A DNA stretch of 64,000 nt from Azadirachta indica (taxonomy: Eukaryota > Streptophyta > Magnoliopsida > Sapindales > Meliaceae): positions 1,096,179 to 1,160,178 of the forward strand of contig CM040441.1 in NCBI GenBank assembly GCA_022749755.1, written 5' to 3'. Position 1 is the stretch's first letter. Each line of letters starts with the position of its first letter. This document shows positions 10,440-22,740 of this stretch, piece after piece. Both the position numbers and the translations under genes were made by a program. The notes under the pieces were generated by a model, which was not told the DNA's origin, did not search any database, and saw only the letters and a list, made by a program, of their open reading frames with translations.

Positions 10440-12519
10440 AGAAATGATCAACAGCTAGAATATCTCTAATGGCTAGAAGATCAATCTCTCTTTAGAAAAA
10501 ATAATTCCTTATAACATTCCTTATTAAACTTTTCTTGTATGTATTTAATCCTTGGAAGCTTAGAATTTTGATTATTAGTGAAGGCTACTTCTATGAATGA
10601 TTCCAAAATTGCATGCAGTTATTATGATGATGTTGGCCATATAAGTTTTCCATGCCCCATTAACAAAAATGCATACATAGTGTTAAAAAAATGTTGGTTG
10701 CGAAAGGAACCAAAACTAACACTCAAGGACCTAAAGCCTTTTGGGTACTAAAGTGCAAAACTTGAATATTTTTGTAGGTAACACAATTAGGAAATAATGG
10801 GCGGTTCCTTGATAAGGACTTGTTGTGGGAAGAGAAACACTTAATGAAATGCACTATGACATATGCTTGCCAAACAAAACAATGTATCACACAAACCTCA
10901 ATACCTGAATAGGCAAGTTTGTTATAAGGTCAAATAAATCCGTTACCACATAATGGATTATACATTGTGGGTTGCATTAACAAAATTTTAGGGTTATCAT
11001 AAGATGCCGACACTAAGCGTAAACCTAACAGCCCTAATCTAACTTAGAGCGAGATTGCTGTTAGAAGAGTTAAAAGTATTTTGAGTAGCTAAAAGTCATT
11101 TTAAGTGTTTGGTAAAAATTTTTCATCATGACTTTTGACAAAATTACCTTATTTTACAATAGGTTTTAGAAAATAAAAAAAGAGTTGCTTTCGAAACAGA
11201 TTTTGGAAAGCAATTTTATTTGTAAACATAATACCAAATATACCCATTTAAAATTAGAAAAACCCAAAATTATCCCTAAAACAATTATTAAATTTTAACT
11301 TTAATTAGGAAATGAAATTATTAAAATCAAAATATTTTTTCTTTTTTATTGCTTTTTTATTTTTTTGAAAATATGATTAAAATTGTTATATTTTCTGCTA
11401 TAAATTATTTCAAAGTGTTATGTGTGTATATAAACAAATACTTAGTTAAAATTAAATTTCATTTATTAGTACTATTAAATATGTACATTTTGGTAATTAT
11501 GATTACTGCAATATTTTAACAATAAAATTTATGAAACAGACAAAACTGTTTTTGAAATTTATGGCACTTTTAAAAATAAAATTTTGTAAATAGTAAATTG
11601 ATTCTGTTCAACATTAATTCTTTCTACAGAATACTAAAATTATCTTATTTTAAAATCTATAACAATCTCAAACTAATCCTAAATATCTTCAAACAAATTT
11701 ATTAAAATAATATATTTTTACCTTTAATTCTTGGAAACTGTACATTCGAAAATTAAGATAATAATTTGTAAATTATAGTAGACATAGGTTGATCAAAATA
11801 TTTTAGAATTTTGAAACATCAAAAATAAATTTAATTACATTTTAACTTTTGAAAATCAAGCTTCTTTCTAACAATCTTCAATATTTGCATTTAAACAACT
11901 TAAAAATTTATACTATAATTTTCACTATCAATAGCTATCAGCATAAAATATAAAATAATTAATTGAGGCTTTAATATTCTTTTGAAAGATTGAAATAAAT
12001 TTAAATAAATTTTATTGTAGATCATGCAAATATGTCAAAAATGTATTTAAAAACTTAATGTCCCTGAAGTAAATTTTTAGGTAATTATGAACGTAAGTAT
12101 ACATAAATATTTTATTTACTGTTGCAATTTAATTTTATCCAACACTTTGAAAAGAACAAAATGTATTTAAAGATATTTAGGGCCCATTTGAATTAAATAC
12201 AATTCTCAATTTCTTAAAAAATAAATATTGAAAACACATGCTTGGTAACATTATTTTGAAAAGCTATTGAAAGAATATTAAAGAAAAACGTGTTTGGTGA
12301 TCTTATATAAATTTATTTTAAGAAATTATTGTAAAAATTATTTTAAAATGCAGTGTAAATTAAGAAAGGAAAATTATTGTTTTAAGAGTTTTTAGTTTTT
12401 CTAAACTCTATCTACTACATTCTAGTTATAGCTAAACTCTATAATCCAGTTATACCTCTTTTTTTACTTTCTCATGTATTTCTATTTTTTCTCTCCTCTC
12501 CGTTATGAACTCTTTCTTT
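10440..12519. other. Non-coding part of block B
   Basis: AT-rich, with no gene recognised. Its inverted partner is at about 35530-37600. Stretches near 11070-11260 and 12180-12310 have the low-complexity, short-word character of small DNA-transposon remnants, but no termini were defined. Confidence 0.5.
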
Positions 12520-13290
12520 TTCAAAACATAAAACTTTTCTTTGATATCAAAAGAAGAAAGACGAAACATTGTTTCTTGTTCGATAATTACCGTAAAAATG
12601 AAAATGCCTTTTTAAAAGTTTTAAAAAAAAAGAAATTTGGAAGAATTTTTCCTGCTTGTTTAAACATCATTGTTTAAGAACACAAAATTGGGTTCATATA
12701 TCTTTGATTAATTTTAACGTTATCTTTTATAATTTGCTATTCATAATTAAGAATAAACATTTGTTGATAATTAATTCATAATGGGTATTATGTGGATCAG
12801 TTGATTGTTTTTTATGAACCATTCACATCTGTAGGTTTTATTTCACATTCGTGATATATATAATTCGCTGTTTAATAAAATTACTGCTGAAGCAAATGGA
12901 AAACATGTTCTCAAATATTGTGCTACACATTTATTTTAAATTTTAAGTTTTAAATTATGTTTTAAATAATATGTATGAATCATTTTCAAAATCAAAATTT
13001 TAAAATTACGATTCAGTATTTTAATTTTGAAAACTATTTTTGAAGAATAAATTAAAGAAATTCTTTGTTTCTCGGATCAATTAAAATTTTGAATCACGTA
13101 AATTGATTTTCCATATTCTAAAATTTTTGTGTAAATAAATCATTTAGAAAAAATCATATCTTTTATTTTGATTAAAGTCTACATCTAGTTTTCTGCAAAT
13201 TATAGTAGTAATATGCTTATCTTAAACTTAATATATATATATATATATAACCTATTTCATGTAAAAGTTGAACATATTCTCTATAAATAT
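12520..13290 (+). repeat. Upstream repeat U, copy 1 (proximal to the secreted-protein gene)
   Basis: This stretch resembles 16085-16845 in the same orientation, with many substitutions and small indels but the same order of landmarks: GGAAGAAT, TTGGGTTCAT, TTGATAATTAATTC/TTGATAATCAG, a TA-repeat, then AACCTATTTCATGTAAAA. Copy 1 ends about 440 bases before the start codon at 13731. Part of it (to 13038) was copied again, inverted, into 35009-35530 with block B. Confidence 0.8.
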
Positions 13291-13644
13291 GGATTCGTGG
13301 ACCAGTGATGTTGACTATTTTCTAAGTTTAACCCAACAATTTTGTTTATTTTTTATTGTTCACTAATAGTAAAGATAATTAGAACTTTAATAACTATTTC
13401 TAGATGAATTTGACAATAATAATTTTGGTACCTTAGGTCATAAAAACTTATTTTATATTTGGCTAGTGAAAAAGGAAACGCTAAAATGAATCCTTAAGCA
13501 CAAAGTTTTAAATTTAGTGCGTTTAATTCACAAAAGAAATAACATCTTTTAACATTCTTAACTACAAATAAATGAAATTAATAAAAATATCACCTACCAA
13601 GTTTATAATACGTTTTAAAATCGTAAAACATCGATTTGTCATCA

Positions 13645-13650
13645 TATAAA
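13645..13650 (+). promoter_or_regulatory. TATA box of the secreted-protein gene
   Basis: TATAAA, followed by AGAGG, lies 81 bases before the ATG at 13731. The spacing leaves room for a short 5' leader. It is the best TATA candidate in the 300 bases upstream. Confidence 0.6.
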
Positions 13651-13730
13651 AGAGGTTGTTCCAATACTTTTTATTTCATTTAAAAAACTATCCCCTCTAA
13701 AATATTAGGGACAAAACATATACAAGCAAT

Positions 13731-14105
13731 ATGCAAGGCATGGAGTCCCCATCTTTCGAGAGATCTATTTTGCTTTTTAGTATGTTTGTCATGCTCTCAT
13801 TAGTTCTTGTTGCAGCTAAAGATCTTGTGCCTTTACCTTTACTACCAAAGGAAACTCACGATTTTCTAGAACATTGCGGAACCAAGTTACAACCAGCATG
13901 TGGCGAGGCTATCAAAGCGAGTGTGTACAAGCATGAGAATCTATCTCCTGAATGTTGCCAACAACTTATAGCTGAGGGATGGGCTTGTCACAATGAGTTT
14001 GTGCGAGTAACTGCACCATACTACCCTGAGAAAAATAATGCAGATGTTTTTGCTAGAAGTGGTCATGTTTGGCATGAGTGTATTATTCATTCTCCAAAAC
14101 AATAA
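13731..14105 (+). CDS. Small secreted prolamin-like / ECA1-type cysteine-rich protein
   Basis: Single exon, 124 codons, uninterrupted. Residues 1-12 are polar, residues 13-29 form a hydrophobic signal-peptide core (ILLFSMFVMLSLVLVAA), and a likely cleavage site follows Ala29. The mature part has six cysteines at 49, 57, 75, 76, 86 and 117, with CGTKLQPAC, LSPECCQQLI and GWACH. This pattern fits the prolamin-like domain of the ECA1 gametogenesis-related family: small secreted proteins often expressed in egg cell, ovule or seed tissue and including EC1-type gamete-activation factors. Six cysteines suggest three disulfides. The start could be Met1 or Met4 (13740); both precede the signal peptide. 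It is the only intact-looking gene here. Its far upstream DNA has been duplicated twice (16085-16845 and 35009-35530). Expression and role are inferred from the family, and no close relative could be searched. Confidence 0.8.
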   Translation: MQGMESPSFERSILLFSMFVMLSLVLVAAKDLVPLPLLPKETHDFLEHCGTKLQPACGEAIKASVYKHENLSPECCQQLIAEGWACHNEFVRVTAPYYPEKNNADVFARSGHVWHECIIHSPKQ

Positions 14106-14153
14106 ATAGCTTGCTTTAATCCATAATGTAAACTTGAAAATGTTTTAGAAGAG

Positions 14154-14159
14154 AATAAA
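14154..14159 (+). terminator. Poly(A) signal of the secreted-protein gene
   Basis: AATAAA lies 49 bases after the stop codon at 14103-14105, in an AT-rich 3' region. This is a typical near-upstream element position for a plant gene. Confidence 0.55.
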
Positions 14160-14404
14160 ATTAACTTCATGTATCGAAGATTTTTCATAAGTATCAGCAA
14201 TAATTAAAACTATTCGTATAAACTCCTCTTCCATTTGGAGACTCAAGATTTTAATATATCCAAGCCCTATAGAATAAATGGTTCTTATCTTTAACAATTA
14301 TGATTCACATGTTATTATCATTATATAAGCGATCTTTTAGTTTCGCTTTTTCATTAAATACAATAGGTTATAAAAATTTTTTTCAAATTTTTTAATGTCG
14401 TTTA

Positions 14405-14745
14405 ATTGACATTATAGAAAGGTTTTTGATAATTAAAAAGTCATTTTCCTTCTCTTGGAAGAAGTTCAAATTTTGGGATTTTGTCTTTGGAACTTCTTTA
14501 ACTTTTTTTTAAAATTTGAAATTAGCTGAAATACTCTTATTTTATTTTAAAAGTTTTACATTATTTCTCTCAAATAGAACATTAAAAATTTGTTAATGTA
14601 AATAATTACTCAAATTCTTCTGAAGTTATTCGTGATGATTAAGAATTAATTGTCTTTTATTAAAAATTCTACTGATAAAAGCTATATACGTAAAAGGCCT
14701 ACTCTGAAAAATCTTATTTAAAAAGTTATACCTAATAAACCGGAA
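14405..14745 (+). mobile_element. MITE-like dispersed repeat, copy 2
   Basis: It is clearly related to 5665-5995 over its whole length: AAAGGTTTTT, GAAGAAGTTCAAATTTTGGG, AATTACTCAAATT and TTTTATTAAAAATTCTACT keep the same order. It is considerably diverged. It lies directly downstream of the secreted-protein gene and outside blocks A, B and C. Confidence 0.5.
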
Positions 14746-14749
14746 ATAC

Positions 14750-16084
14750 TTTTGTAGGAATTAAGTAAATAAATTGACTAACCTACCAATGGATTGAAGA
14801 AATGTACTACTTGGAACATTTTTTTTTGCAAATGTATGTATACTACATTTATGCATTTCGTATGTCATTTTATTAAAAATAAATTATGTTTTTATTGATT
14901 ATGTACATAGATTTTTCTATTGTTAAATATCTTACATTGTATCGTAAATATTTAATTTTTAAAGTTAGATTTAAATTCAATAAAAGAAAAAAGAAAGGAG
15001 CTAGAAAAGATTACATTGAAAAATGTACACGGTAGATTTCATTTGCAATTCAATTTCCAAAATATATTAGAGTGTAAATAAAAAATTAGTTTCTATTCTT
15101 TGTACATTGGATAGTTTGAAATATATTTTTTGCATAATGTTTGAAAATTGATTTCATAGTTAGAAACAATAAAAATATATTTGATAAAAGTAATAAAAAT
15201 TATTATATGTGTTTAATATGTATCGAATTTTAAGAATAATTTCCGAAAAAAGCTTAAATATTTTACGTTGGAGTACTATAATTAAATTTGTTAGCTAAAT
15301 TAAGTTTTATTTTCTAAACAACTAAAAATTGTCCAGCTCAGTCTTCATGTCATCTTATTTGCCATAATCCGCTTTCACAATCAAATTTTGAGAAATAGGA
15401 AGGCTTTTGTATACAATTAGTCAATTCATTTTTGTTTGGAAGGCGAAGCAACACAAAGCATAAAAGAAAGGAGAAAAGTATTATAAGCCATAGTTGTTGA
15501 TTATTAACACACCTAATTTAACTCAAATAGAACACGCTTGTTAAAATAGGATGACAAACACTTAAGCACTAACCTTAAAATAATATTCCTCAAACTTTAC
15601 TTTATAAAGATCACATAACTTAAAATATTCAAACCTTATTATTGCAATTAATTGCTGAAATGTTATTAAGAGTCAAATCCTAGTCCTAGATTAATTACTA
15701 AATAGCACAGTTTTTCTTTATTCTTCTCTAGATGAAAATTCTAATATTCCAAAAGTCTAGAACCGTGAAGTTTTTATATATTGATCTACCTACCAAAAAT
15801 TGTATATTCAATCTGTAAAATATTATTTACGAGTAGTGAACTATCAATTCGTTAAAAAATTCAAACATAATATTTTCATTCATATATGTATATATATGCA
15901 TATATAAGTAGTTAAATGTTTACGAAAATAATTACTAATATACTTAAATGACAATAAAATTTGCGCTTGTCATACATTTATTTAAATAAAATAGGCAAAA
16001 AATGTTAATAGATTGTGTGCATTGCAAATAATAATTACTACGATAGCAAGTCAATAATATTAATAGTTAGAGATAGTGAGCCAA
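14750..16084. other. AT-rich intergenic DNA
   Basis: No gene or complete element seen. Small TA/TATG runs lie near 15880-15905. Confidence 0.6.
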
Positions 16085-16754
16085 AACATTTTATTGCAAT
16101 TAACTATAAAAAAAAAAAAGAAATATTGATTATTGTTTGATGATTATCATAAAAATGAAAAACTTTTTTAAGAGGTGACAAAGAAAATTTTGGAAGAATC
16201 TTTGTAGTTGATTTGAACATTATTGTACATGAAGACGTAGTTGGGTTCATGATTCTTGATTAATTTGAATGCTATATTTGATCATTTTTTATTCAAAATT
16301 ATGAGTAAATATCTATTGATAATCAGTGTGTAAAGTATATCAATTTGGATGAGCTAACTCATTTTTATTGACCATTTATCCATATTTCTTTTATTCTACA
16401 TTTGTGATATATAAATTTATTGTTTAATAAATTTACTAATTGCACAAGTGAAAAACATGTTTTTAAATATTGTGCCAAACATTTATTTCAAAATTTTAAA
16501 TTTTTTTTTAAAATAAAATACCAAATCATTTTCAAAATAAAAATTTTAAGATTACAATTCAAATTTTTAATGCTTGAAGACAATTTTTAAATAATAAATT
16601 ACAACTTTGAGTCAGGTCAAATATTGCTTTTCCATGTACTCAAATTTTTGTGTAAATAAGTCGTTATTTTGAAAATCATATGTTTTATTTTGATTAAATT
16701 CTACAGTTTTTTGCAAATTATGGTAACAGGCAGACTATAAATATAATGAGTACG

Positions 16755-16786
<32 letters not shown>

Positions 16787-16845
16787 TGTTTTTTGTAAAT
16801 TAACCTATTTCATGTAAAACTCATATCTATAAATATTCTTCCTAA
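16085..16845 (+). repeat. Upstream repeat U, copy 2 (no gene attached)
   Basis: Diverged direct copy of 12520-13290. It includes an expanded TA-repeat (about 16755-16790) where copy 1 has a shorter one (about 13220-13250). At the equivalent downstream distance (about 17285) there is no prolamin-like reading frame. Either only the upstream DNA was duplicated or the second gene was lost. Confidence 0.75.
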
Positions 16846-17299
16846 ATGAACTTAATGAGTAATTAATGTACACTAATATATGGATGCAATAGTAAACCCA
16901 TGCAACATTAACTGTTCTCTACAAATAAACATTACTAAAACTCCTTTCATTTTTTTTTTCATTATCGTAAACTTTTAACTAATTTTTAACCTATAAAATG
17001 ATACAAATATCCGTCTAACTTGTGTTGGTAAATGTCCTAAATTTTATATATTTTTCAAAATTCAAAATTATAAAATATCAATTAAAATACATAAAATAGA
17101 TAAGCACAACACCAAAAATATAGAAAATTTCAAAATTTTGTATTCACGATGGAACTTTAAAATTGAAAATAAAATTGAAATACAAAATAACAATTGTTTT
17201 CGGAAAAAAGGGGGTTATTTTTTGTCTTGTCCTTTTATTTATTAACATGTCAGATATATGCCTAATTTATTAAAAGTCATCATGGTCTCAAATAATCAC

Positions 17300-17825
17300 C
17301 TATGTTATACTTTTTGCCAAGAACAAACACCTTGTTAATAAAGAGAACCTTAAAAATCCTTAATCTAGTCTTGATAAGTGGGACGTGTAAAACTCTGGCT
17401 ACTCAAAAAAGCAGCACGAGGGCATTCTCGACTTATTTTTCTGTAGTCGACAATTGGATATTCCAAGGGTTTTCATCTTCTAAAGTAGGCAAACCTAAGA
17501 TACTAGATACATCCTTAAGAGTCAAGATAAATTCTCGCCACAGTGTTACAAAAGTATAAGTATTAATGCTTCAGCGATGTACCAACTAGCGTAGCGATGA
17601 CTAATCTTTTCCTATGGATGAAGAAGAATCTTTGCACGAGAAATAACGTATCTGGTGGTAGTATTCTCCAATTCCATAGCCTCCCATTCATTCTAACCTT
17701 AGCTCTGCACCGATGTTTATCAGAATTGGATAGAAATAGGTCTGAATTTGTTAAGGGCGATATGAAGCTGAAAGATACTACTTGGTCGGATAAAGTATAT
17801 TCCATCAAAAGCTGATTTAGGTAAA
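17300..17825 (-). pseudogene. Probable plant-mobile-domain (PMD) protein relic
   Basis: The minus strand from about 17555 reads TFVTLWREFILTLKDVSSIL and then GLPTLEDENPWNIQLS, followed by a stop and VENALVLLF. The pattern W(G/R)E...TLxDV..(L/I)LGLP is the hallmark of the PMD/aminotransferase-like family (MAIN-like proteins), which is often carried by LTR elements or found near them. The upstream minus-strand part (17825-17570) has a continuous 81-codon frame but no clear PMD motif. Stops are present. Only the short motif block supports the call. Confidence 0.42.
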
Positions 17826-18399
17826 GTTAGTTTTGGAATAGATTCTACCTTAGAAGCCAATTTACCTATAAATCCATCCTCTATATACAAAAGATGTTAA
17901 AAAACTCCAATAGTCAAACGAGGGATTGCCATTATACCACAATTCATCGAATGAAAAAACAAAGACAATGGAAAACCTTGAAGAATAGAAGGAAATGATG
18001 GAAGGTTATCTTATTGAGAGTTGTGAGCCAAAAAGAAACACAAGAGAACTTCGTATTGAACTCGAGAAAGCAACATATGTAAGCAATAGTGGAAACACAA
18101 GGGACCACACCGATTCTATGAAGGAGAAAGACGAAAGGGTAAAGTTCTTAAAATGGAAAGAACTTTGTGTAATGCAATTTTGGGAAAGAAAGAGAAAAAC
18201 ATGGTATTTTAAAATATTGAGTCAAAAGGTCAATCCTATCTATTGGAATATTTGAAAGTAAAAAAGGTAAAAAAGTAGTGAAAGGACAAAAGAATCTTAA
18301 CCATTGAGGACAACTGAAGAATAACCCCTTAACGACTAATATTTTATCCAAGAGACCAAGAAGCCATATCAATATGATAGGAGGATGAATCATTTCCAT

Positions 18400-21300
18400 A
18401 GCAATTACAACAAATCATTTTAAGATACACTATTGCGGATAGAATAATAGCATTTTAAAATTCAAAAAGAAAACATGAGATATTGCATACTACATCCTTA
18501 AAGTTGATCATATACATTGCTTGTTTGTAAGTCCGCACAATCCATATGATCAAGGGGGCTAATGTTGGTACACGAATATTGACCATAGGTATTAGTCTAA
18601 ACCCAAGCAAAAACTATATCATTTTATCAAGTATTTTATACAAAAGCATAGGTGAGCCCAAGCCATTCATTGGGGCATAAATTGTAGGCCATGGTATATA
18701 AGGTTAAAGTAATCCAAAACTAGTTCAAATCAATATAATGTCCTAAGCCAAGCCCATTTAGGGGGTACTTAGCCCAAAGGATTCGTTACATGATTAAACT
18801 AATGCATAAGGAACACAAAAAGGCCCAAAAAAGACTCCTTTCTAAAGCCCAAACTTTAAAGTCCTTTTTAACGCAAAACTTTATTTTAATTAATATAGCA
18901 TTAATTAAAATAAGTATTTTATTTTAATTAGGCTTACTTAAAAAAGATATTGTATTACAAGTAAAATTATTTAAACAAAGTATTTTATTGCAAGTACGAG
19001 TATTTAAATTCCTCTTCTAATTAGGATTAGTTAAGATAAGTGTCTTATTCTAATTAGGAATAATTAGAATAGATGATTTACTACAAATATAAATCCTTAG
19101 AAACCTTTTTCAAATAAGGTTAAATTATACAAATTTAACTTCTAGACAACTTCTTGTCCTGAAAAGTCAACTTACATTAGGATATGAAACATCCCTAATT
19201 CTAAGAAATTTCGGCATAATTTCCTCTACAACATGACATGTGCCAATATATGTAATATTGTAAGTTTCGAAATTTTCATTCTAAACACTCCTAACAAAAT
19301 TCAACACCAACTACTTTAGTTCATTGTTTAACAAAATATAACTAATTCCACAGTTTCAAACGTTCAGGTACAAACATAGAAAATACATCAAAACCACACA
19401 TTATGAGCTCCTACACCTATAATTGCATATAGTTTAAAAGTAGCAAAATCCTTGTCCTGGAATATCCTTTGTCTTCTACTTACAAAATCTCTAGCATTGC
19501 TTAAACCTAAAAAGTAGGGATGAGTTAACGCTCAGTAGACATTTATATACAAAAATAGTTTTAAAATTTATAATAAACAAATTTGAATATAAAAAGTACT
19601 TATTGATTTCCAACAAAGAGCGCAGTAGAATATCAAGTCAAAATCTCAATTTTTATATTCATATAAAAAACATACAATACATTAATTCCATTATTTAATC
19701 TATTACTTTTGTTCTTGCGTATTTTACATGCATTTTTCCAAAGGACTGTTGCCCCAAAACTACCTACAAATACTTTAAGAGCATTATTCCTAGGAATTGT
19801 CATTTCATAAAAAACAACCTTTAGGGCATTATCTCAAGGATCGTCACTCAAAAATGTACTTGTAATTAATGAATTTTTCCAAAGGACCATTACCTTAGAC
19901 ATGGGTGCCATAACACAATAACCACCATGGCTATCATATTTTCATTTATCAAATTATTTCACAATACTTTCATTCAAATCATCCATGTATAAAAATAAAA
20001 CACATGTTGATACAATTTTCTCATTGTATTTGTAAATATAGCATTCATATGAAAATTTCTATTTAATTCCGATTTGAAAAACAATTAATTAGATCAACAC
20101 GTGATAATTCAGGAATTTTATAAACATTTATGAAAAACTTTAAATGTAATAAAATATCCTACTTGTCAATTTTAAAATTAAAATCTGCCAATTGTATATA
20201 AATATCTACCTAATAAACAGGTGATAATTTTATGTCTCTACTAGTTTATCATCCACCTCTTAATCACCTCCAAGTCATCTCTTTTTCCTTCCTTTCCTTT
20301 TTTTTTTTTCTTCTTCCTCTTTCTGTTTTTTTTTTGCTCCTTGCTTCCAATTTGTAAAAGCAAAGGTTACATATATACATATAAGTTGACCTACTACCAT
20401 AACAAAACCCTTTTGTTAATATATATTTTTGCCACATGGCCATGTAATGAATTGATAAGCATAAACCTAAATTTTCTTCTTTCTTATTTCCTTACACCTG
20501 ATAACCCATTCATCATATACATGTACTACACCAATTATTAAATCAAATAAAAGTAAAAGTCATATGGCCTCTCAATTTCAAAAAAAAAAAACCCTTTAAC
20601 TTTTCTTTTTTATACTTTTCACCCATAACAAAATTTTATATTATCCAATAATTCTATTCTTTTAAAATTAGGAACATATTTATCCTAATCAAAAATCTCT
20701 TCAAAAATACATATATATACCTTATAAAATTTTAAACTTCTATATCCTCATATAATATAAGGTCAATATATCCAAACAAATTTATTCCGATTAATATAAG
20801 AATTCAGGATATAAAGGATTATGAGCTAGTCTTATTCTATTACAACTCTACATTATATACTATATAAATCCGTTACTTCATATCAGAGGGGATTTTAATA
20901 GGCTTCACCGAGGTTAGACCTATCATCAAGTTTAGAATCACAACTTTGAGGAGCGCCCTTCCCTTCGTGGAAACACTCATGATTCTTGGATTACCATTTT
21001 GGTAATTACTTGTCGTTCTTGTTAATCCTAAACATTACGCTGTTGTCCTATTGTCTTTCTTGCATTCTCCAACCATAAAACTAATTGCTTTAGACTCCAA
21101 AATAACCTTGTTCATAACCTTAGTTTATTAATCACAATAGGTTATATTGAATACCACCATAAGCAAATTTCTTCAATATTGATCTAATTCCTTCATAATC
21201 ACGTTCACCCTTAAAAAACATTGTGTTCCTTTGCATTTATCTGGCATTATCTTGCTCCCACACACATTATGGACTTATAATTTGAGTTTTGTGCCTTTTT

Positions 21301-21590
21301 TAATTATTTTTTAGGTACAGAAGCCGTAACAAAAGATGGTAGAAAATACCTCTGTTCAAATCCAAACCCAAACCCAAACCCAATCTCCTAAGGATGCAAC
21401 ATTACAACCCTCAGGCCACTAAGTGTGATCCAAAAGATGTAGTGCACCTTACTTTTTGCAATTCAAAAATAGAGTGTGAAAGCTCAATTTGGTTTCAAAG
21501 GCCCAATGGTATTAAAGCCAACAGAGAGCAATACTATGCCCAGCGATCAATCAATCATAATTTGACACATGAATAAGGTAGACTTTTTTC
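18400..21590. other. Repeat-like AT-rich DNA without a recognised gene
   Basis: A polypurine-like CAAGGGGGC at about 18551-18559 is followed a few bases later by TGTTGGTACACG. This could be the start of a degraded LTR running over the oligo-rich stretch to about 19500, but no second LTR was found. Pyrimidine-rich tracts occur at 20270-20340. Nothing else is assignable. Confidence 0.35.
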
Positions 21591-21597
21591 GAAAACA

Positions 21598-21900
21598 TTA
21601 ACTTATTGCTGTCACATGGAAAGAATTAAAAAAAAAGAGGGATCTAGTAAACCATGGTCTCATTTATCAAATTTGTGAAGAATTTCTTTCCTAATAAAAA
21701 TTAATTTGTTGACTTATTGCTCTCACATGAAAAAAAAAAATAGAAAGATCTATTAAGTCATGGTCTCCCACTCAACACAATTAAACAATTGAATTAATGG
21801 ATTCATTTATCAAATTTGTGGAGAATTTCTCTTTCTTTAAAAATTAATTTGTTGACTTATTGCTCTCGCATAGAAATTATGTTAAAAAAAGGATTAATAA
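21598..21900 (+). repeat. Three-copy degenerate tandem repeat
   Basis: The word ACTTATTGCT(G/C)TC(A/G)CAT starts units at about 21599, 21713 and 21856. Each of the first two is followed by a purine-rich run, a GATCTA(G/T)TAA word and CATTTATCAAATTTGTG(A/G)AG. Unit length is roughly 115-145 bases. The third unit is truncated. Confidence 0.65.
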
Positions 21901-21989
21901 GCTTAAAATTATGAGATTGGGATTGATTTTCATAAGTCTATTAAGCCAAATCTTAGAGACTTACAAGTCATTTTCTCACCATAGTATCA

Positions 21990-22740
21990 TGATTAGAGGT
22001 GGACCTTGTCAGCCCTTGTAAGCTAGAAAATGGTACCCTACTAACTTAAAGCAAGCCTTTACCATGCTGTGTTGCCTCTACCCAACTTAGTGCACACTCT
22101 ATCCTTTACCATATTTAAAAATTGTCTGCTTCTTACTTTGTGGTCCCCCAAAAGATATTTTGTGGTGCAAATCATGACTTTAAAGGTAACATGAGTAGCG
22201 TTGACTTAGTCCTTAGAGTACCTAATTGCTTAGGCGTCCTGAGTTCCTCATTAATGAGGTTATAATATTAAGCAACGCATAGCTTATAACAAATTGATAC
22301 ACATCTCTCGTCGTAACGTAAGGTTAACGGAGCCATTCTAACCCTGTTTTACACGCCATGACATATGACCACATCTGTTATACGCACCAAGGTTTATGGT
22401 TGCATTTTCCTCATGTCCTAGGGTTTTGGTCACATAGTTGTTTCCTCATGTTCTAAGATTTCTGGTCACATGAGAATTTTCTCACATCCTAGGGTTTCTG
22501 GCCACATGGACGCTTCCTCACGTCCCTGGGTTTTTGGTCACGTGGGCATTTTCATACATGCCCGAATTTATAAGCATTCCTCATGTTTCAGGTTTTTTGG
22601 TAATGTGGGCGCTTCCTCATGTCCTATGGTTTCTTTTCACGTGCATATTTGTCAACAGTGTCGAATATTCTATCAATATATTGCGAGGAGTATAGCTCAA
22701 TACCCTTCCAAGCACTGACCTTCATTTGTTAACTTAACTT
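21990..22740 (+). mobile_element. 5' LTR (upstream part) of a non-autonomous LTR element
   Basis: It aligns with 25785-26530: TTTACCATGCTG, TGCACACTCTATCCT, AAAATTGTCT, then the minisatellite and the GTCAA.CAGTGTC.AATATT block. Both copies keep the same order about 3.78 kb apart. Exact ends could not be fixed. Further LTR or leader sequence probably continues past 22740, with a TATATAAGC promoter-like word at about 22857, which the 3' copy lacks. Confidence 0.7.
22408..22650 (+). repeat. LTR minisatellite, ~36-bp units (about seven)
   Basis: Units follow the pattern TTCCTCATGTCCTAGGGTTT, then TGGTCACATGGGC. They carry CACATG or CACGTG E-box/G-box-like hexamers once per unit. The fifth unit is a shorter variant with CCCGAATTTATA. 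The 82-codon open frame at 22470-22718 is simply this repeat read through. Confidence 0.85.

Larger units (their letters stand above)
8204..13038 (+). repeat. Duplicated block B, left copy
   Basis: It is repeated inverted at 35009-39797. Between 8212-8440 and its partner (39551-39779) only three substitutions were counted by eye, so this is the youngest-looking duplication here. It contains two Copia pol fragments in opposite orientation (8204-10275), a short direct duplication at about 10340-10425 carrying GACTCTAGTTAATAAA twice, and then non-coding AT-rich DNA. Its right end (about 12520-13038) belongs to the upstream region of the secreted-protein gene at 13731. Homology stops at about 13038, where the middle copy switches to block C. 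Confidence 0.9.

Noticed and set aside
22470..22718. 82-codon open frame
   Set aside because: It is a read-through of the 36-bp minisatellite, and the equivalent frame in the other LTR differs.
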